A program made the translations under genes and the position numbers. Of a DNA stretch of 64,000 nt, positions 40,101 to 52,100 are shown one piece after another. The notes below the pieces were generated by a model, which was given only the letters and a program-made list of their open reading frames with translations, was not told where the DNA came from and did not search any database. How positions within the stretch are numbered: position 1 is the stretch's first letter; every line of letters begins with the position of its first letter. The DNA comes from Arbacia lixula (lineage: Eukaryota > Echinodermata > Echinoidea > Arbacioida > Arbaciidae): positions 6,958,915-7,022,914 of the forward strand of contig OZ022581.1 of assembly GCA_963669155.1 (NCBI GenBank). The letters run 5' to 3'.

Positions 40101-43100
40101 TGTGTGTGTGTGGGGGGGGGGGGGCGGTGTGGGTACGTGTCTTTTTTCTGAAAAGAATAAATCTAAACCTTGGAAAATCTTGGCTAAATGTGTGCCTTAT
40201 TTCACTACTAGATGTTACTAGGTGTTAAAAAAAGACACTTTTGAGAAATAATTGGTAATGAGTTACAACAAGATTGAAGCTAAAATTTACACATTACAAA
40301 GTCAAAAGATGTCAAAAGATTTTTTTAAGCAGGTTTCCTGAGATTAGTACCTCCACCACAAAGTGGCTGGAGGCATTATGTTTTCTTGTTGTCCATCTAT
40401 CTGTCCCGAATCTGTTTTTCACTATATTTTGAGAACCGTTCACCAGGTTTGCTTCAAACTTGGTACATGTGTGTATTACATGAAACTAGTGAAGTGTGTA
40501 AAATTTGCTTCAATTCTGATTGAGGTGAAATGTCAAAAGTCAGTGAACTTTGTGAAAGAAAAGTTGACCTTTTTCACAATAAATTCAAGTCCAATGGTGC
40601 CATTCCAACCAAACATGGTGCAGAGATGAATCACTTTATGGAGGTAGACTTATGCCATTTGTGGTAAAATCCTTGCAAGGTTAGAGCTATTTGAACGTAT
40701 TTAATGTAAAACAATATTGATTTCTACATTGTGAAACACAAAGAGAACCTCAGTTCTTGGAAGAAGTGGATGCTCTGAAACGTGATATGAATTGTATAAA
40801 GACGAGTTGTGTGAATATACATAAAATGTTCTGATTTTTAAACAATATTGATTTCTACTCTGTTTAATACAAAGAGAATTATATTTGAAGGTAGAAGTGG
40901 ATGCCTTGCAACGTGATGTGAATCGTGAAAAGACCAGGTGTGTGAATGAAACCTTACATGTTATGATATGAAAACAACATTGATTTCTACTTGGTTTAAA
41001 TACACAGAGAATCACAGCTGAGGGAGGAATTGGATGCCTTGAAATGTGATATGACTCGTCAAAAGGCTAGCTATGTGAACATGGAGAGGGAGAAGGATGA
41101 AGCCACACAGAAGCTCTACTCCATTCAGACAGCGTAAGTTCCTGTAGGGTCTCAATTTACTCCTTCTAAAGATTTTTAAAGGAGAACGAAACTTTGCGTA
41201 TCACTTGAATTGAATAAAAGCAGAAAAAACAGAAAACTAGATTTGTGATATTTTGAGAAAAATCAGACATATTTCAAATGTGAGGAAGTTGTGAATAATT
41301 GAGAATCATGATTACGAGCACTGATTCCTGAGCAGTAACCTTCATGGGCAACTCAATTGATCCAAAATCATGTAGTGTGCGGGATTGATACCGTTTTTGG
41401 GTACCATGCATGACAAGGCAATGCCCAGAGCAGCACTTGCCTGCCTTTGAGTTAGAGAGCAAAATTTATCAAGTACCGAAGTGTGAAGTCATTTGAGTAC
41501 AGTGTCAAGACAACAGATTCTAAACTCTGTGGGTAGAGCAAGCAGCGGTGATCACAGTGGGGATGCCAATTGGGAGACCCCGACAGTAGCCTAATAGACA
41601 ATAACAGACCTTTAACCTCTAACTGCAGTAATTTTGTTTAACGCCATATGTCTTGACGACATGATCATATGACGACACCATTTCGTCACTCCATAGAATA
41701 TGTTCTTTATGAATGGTGGTTGCTTCAAATGTTTATTGTTTTATTTTTTTATGTTGTGGACTTCATAATCCCCGTCCTCATGCTTTCTGTAATCTTATAT
41801 ATATATAAATATATGTTTTTGGTTGATTTTACCCAACAGGCTTGATCAGGCTAAAGCTAATGAGGAGATCCTGCAAGAAAATATGGACCAAGTCATGGAA
41901 GAACTGGACAGGTATGAATAAATGAATGAATGAATGAATGAATGAATGAATGAATGAATGAATGAATGAATGAATGAATGAATGAATGAATGAATGAATG
42001 AATGAATGAATGAATGAATGAATGAATGAATGAATGAATGAATGAATGAATGAATGAATGAATGAATGATGGTATGAATAATGAGTGGAAGGAATTATGG
42101 AATGAATAATGCAATGATTTATGAAATAAATTAATAATGAATGGAATGAAAGATAGAAAGAAGGATGGATTGAAATGATTGAAATGAGTGATGAAATGAA
42201 GGATGGTATGAATAATATAATGAATGATTGGAAGGAGTGATGGAATCAATGATAGAATGAATGATTGGAGGGAGTAATTGAATGAATGATGGAAGGATGT
42301 AGGATGGAATGTAGGATGGAATGAATGATTGGAAGGATAGAAGGAATGAAGGATGGTATGTAGGATGGAATGAAGGATGGAAGGAGTGATGGAATGAAGG
42401 ATGGAAGGAATGTAGGTTGGAATGAAGGATGGAAGGAGTGATGGAATGAAGGATGGAGTGAATGATGGGAGGGTGGAATGAAGGATGGAATGAAGGATGG
42501 ATGGAGTGATGGAATGAAGGATGGAATGAAGGATGGAATGGATGATAGAATGAAGGATGGAATGAATGATTGGATGGAATGAAGGATTGGAAGGAGTGAT
42601 GGAATGAATGATTGTAAGGAATGATGGAATGAATGATCGGAAGGAGTGATGGAGTGAATGATCGGAAGGAGTGATGGAATGAAGGATGGAATGAAATATT
42701 GGAAGGAGTGATGGAATGAAGGGTAGAATGAATGATTAGAAGGAGTGATGGAATGAATGATGGAAGGATGTATGATGGAATGAAGGATGGAAATAATAAT
42801 GCAAAGATTTATAGAAGTAATGACAATGCAATGATTTATAGAATTGATTATAATGAATAATTGAAAGGAATGAAGGAATGATGGAATGAATAATACAATG
42901 ATTTATGAAATTAATACATAATAACTGGAATGTAAGAGACAAAAATAATCACATAGTTTTAATGGGAAAGTTGATGTACAGTAAGTGAAACTTAAATGAG
43001 TGAAATACCAATATCATTAAATAATCACTGTCAGTGTGTTATCTCATTGCCTGTATGATTGATTGTATTTGATTGATGACTAATGGAGAAGTGGATATTG

Positions 43101-46100
43101 CAATTGATGAGTTGTACATTTGACCTATGATATTTTTGATCAATTGTTTCAGACTAATTTTTCAGACTTTTTTTCCCAATATCACATTTGCTTTTTTCAA
43201 ATGTCTTTTTACTGAAAAGGGTATGTTCCGGTGATTGATCAGTTGGTACATTCCACCATTCTATAATTGACACTCAAGTTGTATACATACTCATGATTGA
43301 AAAAATAAATAGGTGGACAATCGGACTGTATTAGAAATTGATTTTCATTTCCCAATTTCTTACCTGTATTATGTGCATGTACTGGTACATGGGTATGAAG
43401 TTGCTTCAAAAAAGTGAATAAAAAAATATAAATTTGAAGACATACCCAAAAATGATAACACATAGATGGATGAATAGACAATTAGTCAGGTAGATACATG
43501 TTTCATATATGTATTTGTAGATGGACAGAAGAGTCGAGAGAGAGATAAAAACCAGGATATAGCTTGCTAGCTGGGTGATTCAGTGAGGGATTGCATTCAA
43601 CTAATTGTTCATGTGACCTTTACCAGAACCTCTGCCCTTGAGAGCGCACACTTCAAGGACAAGGAGGACATCAAGTCCAAGTTGGAGGAGGAAAGAGAGG
43701 AGAAATCAAAGCTTTTGAAGGTAAGACATCAAGATATGTTTGATTATTGACACTAACAAATGTGTTGATAGGAGAATTTAGGAATGTGAGAGTAATAAAC
43801 CATTACCGACTACAAACTAGGTTTATGTTATTCTAGTGATCATTTCCATCCTTTTCATTCATATTTTGACCATTTCATTCACTGTTCTGTTATTCCAACC
43901 AAGGTAGAACGTACAAAACACTTTACTTTGCTAGTTTTCTCTTTGGAATATGTTTCTGGAATGTCCGTTTGTCCTTCTATTTGATCAACCTTCACCATAA
44001 TTGGTACATTTATGATATATGTTAAAGTAGAACTCCATTGAAAATTCTAAATATAGTAAATTTTTACATCTATGGAAAGCTGGTTATGTAGAGATCACGA
44101 AAATATTAATTTCCAGCCTCACACTGCTATGAAAATATAAAAATTAACCATTCTAATCGCCCATGCATGATCTCCTCATCTACCGCGAAACTGTGAGTGG
44201 CAGACCCCCTTTGTGTAGATGTCATTAACTGAACAGATCACACACTCAGGCACACTCGCCATACGCATTGTACACAAAATTCGTCATCATTCAAGAGCAT
44301 CCCCTGTGCAAATGTTGATTCGTACCTATTGTTGTATGATTTATATGAATTAAGTATTTCCTTACAGTGATACACACATATTTGTCTTTTGAACATTTTC
44401 ATTAATAATTAGTCATTCTGTCGTGAAATATGCCGATCTTTTTCTTGCATCTAGCTATAGGCATTGGGCGCGCGCCGCACAACTTGGCCATTGCAACATA
44501 GTACATGTGTACTCCCGTTCGTCCGCTTCCCGCGAGCGCAGTACTTGGTTTTCTGCACAGCTAACAAACGCTAGCTCCGATCCTGAAATTGTCCCTGCAG
44601 CCATGGCCGTCTTACTCTTACGCACGTACGTCTCATCTCAGCGCTGCCGGAGTAAGGCTAGCTAGCTGGCGAGCTTGCTGGCGGCTGCGCTGGCCTGAAT
44701 TATGCGAGTCATACAGCTGTATCACCGATCTCTACATAGGGATCAGTGCTCTACTGGCCAGCCAGACATGCACATAGGCACGTACTCGTATGTAGTCCGC
44801 TACCCGTATGGCCTGCTATGCAACTCCCACCTCCCTGCTCATACTATACAGCACAAAACAACCACCGTGCCCATCGTACCCCGCAGTTGTTTGGAAGCGT
44901 AGCAAATGATGCGCACAGTATGCAGCTTAGCGTTGAGGCAAATCAAGGCATGCACCGATGATGCACGCTATCGTGTGTTCACAAACAACGTCCTGAATCT
45001 GGACTAGTTAGCGCTGTACTAATAACGCGCCTGAGGTAGCACAGCCGCTGTGCCTTCTCCTCCGTCTCTGACTCTGTGTGTATGGCCGTCGTCATCGTCA
45101 TTACTTTCTTTACTTCCTCTTCCGTCTCCATCCCCCCCCCCCCCATCATCAATATCAGTATTGAAAGAAAATTCACCTGAATCATTCTCTCCAATGTCGA
45201 TGTCAAGGTCTAGTGTGTTTCCCAACATGTTGGCTTTACTTTGGAGCAAGTTCGGAGTCAATCACTGGTTGTAATTGCGTTCAAAACGTATGCGTGAACG
45301 TGTATGTATCGGGAGCTAGCTAGCTCGGTTGCAGATCATGTTCAGAGAATGACGTCATCATGCTGACAGCGTTCCGGAGAGTCGATAATGAAGAATTACG
45401 AAGTAGTAAAATTGTAAGTTTTGATGCAGGGTTACTCCGTTCTGTTAGATCAGCGAGGTTGGAAAAGTCACTATTTGGGTACCCTATACTATCCTTTATC
45501 ATATGATACCAAAATATATATCTAAAATCAATGGTGTTCTACTTTAACAGACAATAAAAATCGAAGGTCAAGGTCAAATCATAAAATGTCACTTTAGGTT
45601 CATCTGCATTAGCCTGATCAGACAAAATACTGAGCTAGTTTGCTGATCTGGGAAACTAGCGTGAAGTTGCAATCGCGTCTTCATTAACTCAAATCTCAGG
45701 ATATGTAAGCTCGAGCTTGGGATGCATAAATTACGGAAATATGCCACGACCGCTTGTTTTAGGTTGTGAGCTCGCCTTCACGCACATATAAATCAAAAGT
45801 AAACAATGCCTCAATGCACACTGATGCATGATGGGAGACTTGTGAAGGGGGAAAAATGGAAACCTCTTCGCTCATTCAATGAAATCACAAAAATGTTCAT
45901 TGAAAAAAAAGTACTGCGTCATATTTATTAAAAATTTGTATGTGATATGAGGCGATAAGTCTACATCCATGGTGAAAGTCACATGAGTTTTTATGGAAAA
46001 ATAACAGAGATATGCGAAGATTAATTTTCTGAGATTTAATTTTCTCCATTCTGCACGAGTGCATTTAGTCCGTCAAAATTCAAAATGATATGCCCCTTTT

Positions 46101-49100
46101 CATTGTATGAATTATAGTGCTACGCGTAGACTGCAATAGTTAGCTATTATGTGATTGCTAGCTATACCGATCACGAACTAGCTAGCTATTTCGCCACATT
46201 GGACCTTGTTGGTGTGATCACTTGTAAGATATTTAATCAAATTTAACCAAACATGGTACAGTGATGATATTTGACAGGTCAATTAATTGATTACATTGCG
46301 GATCAGAAAGGTCAAAGGTTATGGGTCAAGTTCAAAGTGTGTAATTTTCCTCTTTACGTGTTAATTTGTGAAATATTTTACCAAATATCACCAAATTTGG
46401 TACAAGAATAAATTTTGACAGTTCTCTATCAATTAAGTTTTATAGCCACAGCCATATAGCATATGGCATTGAATAATGCACTTTTACTATTTAGAGTTCA
46501 TGACAATACTTTAGTGACTGCACAGGGGGATGGAAGCATACCAGTCTATCGGGTGAGCATCTCTATGTTGTGATTTCTTTGCCTTTTAGGAGCACATAAA
46601 GCTGAAGGAGGAGATGGATGAGCTAACCAATCAGAATGTGAAGCTGGTGGGCCATCACAACCACAAGCAGCGCATCAACTACCACCAGAAGGTCAAGGTG
46701 GAGAATCAAGTCCTCAAGGAGGTACGGACATTTTATGGCTGTCACATGACCCAGCTAGATATATTTCACAACTTCTCGCCCCAGGGTCTATTGAGTACTG
46801 TACTCACAGATTTTCATATCCCGTGGGAAATTTGTCTCATGTTAGTCCAAGAGAAGATTTGTTACTTGCTTATTACTTTGTTTGGGTTGTTGTCAGGTAT
46901 CATGACAAAGGGAGCGAGGAACTGCTCAGACCCAATGAATGAGGCTCCCAAATATGAGGGCCAACATCTAGACAACAATATGAATAAGCCTCTTCAGAAC
47001 AATAAATGACTTATGAATTTGGATAGTGCTTGCACATACATGCTAACAAAAAAGAAGCATTTTTATTACAAACAAAAATATGAGATGTCACAAAAAGGTT
47101 TGGGGGAACTTAGGAAATATTGACCCCACCAATGATGAGGGTCAACAAAACAGGTGAATTTGTTCAGGGGAAAAACAACAACAGTATAATCTCTTGCCAC
47201 CCATGTGGTGAATATGAGTAGATGATCATTATATTAAATCATAGAGATTGATGAGGAAACTTTCACACTTATAGCTTTGGACCAGTTATTGGCATGGTTA
47301 CTTTTTACTACTAACCATATTGTTTGGCCTAGAACATACAAACAGTGACAGAAACTAATCTTTGTTTTTGACTACAATACTGCACCATATTACCTTTGTT
47401 AAGTCTGTGTATGACCCCCCCCCCCCCCCCCACCTCACGCTACGCTCTCTGTGCAATACATGCCATTGACCCTGTGCCAATTTTTTTCAGCACTTCGCCA
47501 GATTAGTCATTGAGCAGTGGTTGGTATATTTCAAATTGGTAAAACCTTTTATACGATGGTGTAGCTAGGAAATATTATGTATAAAAGTTGTAAAGAGTTC
47601 AATGCACTTTTTTGGGATGCTGTTTTCAGTGCAGCCAGAGCCTGTAATCTTAAAACATGTCTGTAACTATTCAACCTATGTTCCTTTCAACCCTTTTTGT
47701 TGCTTGTATACATGTTTTTGCATGCATAGAAACACTCTTGTTTATTACTGCATTAAGGTCAGGTGTAGCAGTGGATTTAAGCTTTCCTATGGTGCCAAGT
47801 TCATTTTAGTTTGAAAGAGACTCTTTTTAAAGCTGTGAGAGGTTCCCTGGGGAACCTCTGGGGAATATTGGCGAAAGACATTCACTCTTTAACACAGAGT
47901 TGAAGCAAAAGCTTCAATATTTTGGTCACATTGCAAGGAGAGATGGAGAAAATCTGGAGAAAGTTGCCCTGTTCGGAAAAATGGAAGGAAAGAGAAACAG
48001 GGAAAGAAACATGTCAATATACCACTGCTACTCAAAATCTCATTGTTGATACGAATGGAGAGCCTTTATCCATGGGGTCACAAGTACTCAGATATGAGTA
48101 GAACGACGACAATGATGAGGTTCCCTGATTTACAGAAGAGCAGGATGTGTGGCCAGCGCATGCATGCCTAATGAGCTCCTTACAGTAGGGCTGGGGTAGA
48201 TTTCTACAGAAGACTTCCATGGGTATGACCTCATCTACATGAATAGGTTATGTTTTGTCGACATGTGTTACCAATGTACGTACATGAATTTGCCTGCCAT
48301 AGACTCTAATCTTTCTTTGGTATCTGCAGGCCTAATACCAGTTGAATTTAGTTTAGAAAAAACCTATTGTGGAGCCAGTGAAAGGGCACTTTATGAATGA
48401 ACAGGGAGTGACAACCCAAACCACTTTTAAACTATAGGCAATTACGGAGTGGATCAATTGAAAACTTGACTAACCTTTTTTTTTTTTTCACTTTTTCGCT
48501 TTCCTTTCTTTTATTTACCCCATACGTGGGTCATTTATCTGAACGAATACAACCACATGGTGCTACCGAAAGTTTTACTATTTTCTTAATAGTATTTATT
48601 AGTACACTCTCACCGTGGAAACATTCAAAGAACATTTGACAAAGCTTGTAGCACAATAAACAGGACAGGAATGGGGTGTTTCAGACAATAAAGTCACCAT
48701 GTACATGAATGTGTTGGATTATAAATATTGCTCTGAACCCCTCAAAATCAATAAAGCCACCATTTCCAAGCACACGATGGATATATTATAAACATAGCTC
48801 TGAACCTCCTGAGGCACTGTATTATGGTGAATCAAGTGTTTAAAAAAAATATTGTTTGTATCTTTGTTCTCCCGTCAATGACATATGCATCAGAAACATG
48901 GTCTTTAACAACTAAAATAGAGAGAAAGTTGGCCGCTGCACAACATAACATGGAGCTAAGTATGCTCAACATCACTTACAAAGATCGCAAAACCAATAAA
49001 TGGATAAGGGAGCAGACCAAGGTCAGGGACATAATGAAAGTAATCAAACAACGTAAATGGAAATGGGCTGGCCATGTCTCCAGAAGGAGAGATGGAAGAT

Positions 49101-52100
49101 CGAGTACACAAATTACTGAATGGACACCTCTTGATGGAAAAAGAAACAGAGGCAGACAAAGAAAGAGATGGAGAGATGATATAGGGCAATTCTAGCATGA
49201 TGCCAACTGGTATAAATATGCGAGGGAAAGAGAAAATTGGAGAGACCATGCTGAGGCCTTCATCCAGCAGTGGATCGACAATGGCTGAAGAAGTATGGGT
49301 AAATACAGCGTCGCTCTCACTGTCAGAGCAATGTAGCATTAAGTCAGGGTTTGAATCTTCCGTAGTGACAGGTTCTGGCTGCTGTACATATCCGAATCCC
49401 ATACATTTTGCACAGAGACAAAACAAGCCTTTTCCTTTGGAGGAGGCATTTCAATCTTGACCAACCGTCTCCCCAAATCACAAATTTCTCAGAAATTTCT
49501 AATATAAATGATGTTGCTAATCACTGTGTGTTGGTAGAGTATCATGCCACAATGTGGTCGCGTGCTGAAAAATCACAGCTCCACATTCAATACAATACAA
49601 TAGGCATTTCCATTCACCTACGTGCCTAATGTGAAAATATCTGCACGCGGCAAGCCGTCGTGTGGAAGAATATCTGCGCAAAGCATGTTCTCATCGGGAG
49701 AAAAAATCCACACAAAGCATAGCAAGATTTGACCCATTCAGCCAAAACTGAGGCATGGAGAGGTATGAACTATTGGTGTTTGCCTGCCCTGGTCAGAAAT
49801 GCACACAAATTTCACAACGGCAGCATATCGTCTGTTATAGAAAAAAAATTACAGAAAAAAAAGTTACAGAAAAAATTAAGGGTTCTGACCCCATGGCTGC
49901 TCTTAATTTGAATATGATTTTTTTTTCTTACATTTTTGAGATAATCATTTCAGCCAGCTCACAGAGAGTTTGTTTGTATTGTTTGTGTTTTTTGCATCAG
50001 TCCATGAGCTAATATCCTCCTCTGTAAAAGAACACAATTTGTGTATTATATGATTGCATAAGGAATGGATGGAATCTTTCAAGAAGTTAGAACAGGGATG
50101 GGAGCATTGGTTTTATGAATGGCCTAATATCAAATGTAGTCATTTGTGGGGGGCACATTAGTTCATAAATTGTTATCAGACAAACAAGTCGCCCCCTACA
50201 AAAGCATGTTATGAATTGGAAACAACTGTTGATGATTCATTTGGGATTTGTCATTTCTTTTTCTGGTCTGTTTATGTCAAATTCTAGGAGAAAGATGAGT
50301 TAGAAAAGGTTAGTGTATGCAACCGGCACTTTCTTCCTGAAATCAATGTTCATGTTCAGCTGCAAAAATTCATGTACTTACTTGTTATGTTATATCGTTT
50401 CATTAGGGAGAGAGAGAGAGAGATAGAAAGAAAAAGAAGGTGAGAAAGTGGAAGGGGAAAAAGTACAGAGAGAGAGAGACAAAAAAAGAGATTGAGAGAA
50501 AAGGAGAGAGAGAGAGAAGGGAAGAGAAAGGCTGAGAAAGAGAGAAGGAATACATACAGTTTCAGACTGGCAGTACATTTTATGTGGTCATGTGATTCTG
50601 TCATTTACAAGATTTAATATGATGCATAGCAAACATGACATCACCTTTTTTTTCATGCTTTTTATATATGAATAAATTGCATTCAATCTAGGGAAGCCCT
50701 CGAACAAAGGTTATGAAACTTAGAGTGGATCACCAATATCATGTGTAAAATCTCACAAACCTTTTAAGGAACTGAAAAACTGTCCTTTTTTACGTTTGAA
50801 ATACCCAGTTTTGTATTTCCTAATGACCATAGTCTACTGACATATTCTGTAAGGGCCTGTAAGTGTGTAAAACATTGGTCAGCAGGCATTACTTGTACAA
50901 CCCATTCACTGCGGTGAGGACACCGGTCTCCTTTGTCCAGGCTAAAAGAACTTCTACAGAATGACCTGTCCAAAACTTAGCCCCATATTATATTTCGTTT
51001 CTGTTCTAACTTGCGCTCTTAGCCCTGGACTATTTGGCTTGGCCCGCAATTGCGGGGTTAGCCCTGCTCTTTTGCAGGGCCAAATAATCCTGCATTATTG
51101 GTGGGGCTAGCCCACTTTGGTAAAAACAAGTGAGAACAGAAAGAAGTCTGAGGCCTCATTTACACCAAAAGGCCGGCCTGAGGCCTAAATTTGAGGCCCG
51201 AGGCCCTCAATAATGTGCATTTACACCAAGCTTTTAGGCCGGCCTTGGGCCGGCCCGAAGCTTGGTGTAAATGCAAAGGAGGCCCGAGGCCGGCCCCGAT
51301 TTGAGGCCTCCTTTCTTAACCTCGCCGCACTTTATACACCGCAATTAGGCCGGCCCGAGGCCTCCTTTCCATTTACACCGCATTTAGGCCGGCCTCGGGC
51401 CTCCTTTGCATTTACACCAAGCTTTAGGCCGGCCTTTTAGCTTGGTGTAAATGGGGTCTAAGCTTAGCCCCATACTAAAGGTGGGGCTAAGGGGGGGGGG
51501 GGGGGGGCTCAGGAAATTTTTGCAAGTGAGAAAAGCATTAAAGTCCAGCACTTGCTATAATTCTGCTTAAAGTCAGTTTCCACTTCTAATATTGTGAGTA
51601 TATTCTTCCATTTTCAGTGGTATTTACACATATTTATTTTTATTTTGACCTGCAAAAGGGCTTCCCTATGGTCCCTACCTTTAAAGTTGACCTCTTTTGC
51701 TTCCAAATTTTAGAGCAGTGTTCACAGTCATGAGCATGATGCTGCAGTAACCATGGGAACTGAGTATACCTGGTCTACAGAAATGTACAGACATCAGCTT
51801 GTTTTTACTCTTTTGGGGGAACTTTTTTCATTACAAATATGATACCGTACATGCAATCAGAAGTTCAGTTGTGTAGCTAGCCTTCAAGATCATATTTGTG
51901 GAACTTTATTGGAGAAATGTTGCATAAGAAGGATTTTATTAACATTGTTAATAAGATCAGTTTGTGCTAGCCAGCCACTGTAGCTTTGTACTATATGTGC
52001 ACACACTGTTGATAAACAAAGGGGGAATATTGATCATAACTGGTTACTTGCGAGCATTGGAATTGTGTGTCCACGGAAGATTTTGCATTGTTACTAAAAC

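Noticed and set aside
41893-42249. 118-residue FIHS-repeat frame, minus strand
   Set aside because: Translation of the TGAA microsatellite.
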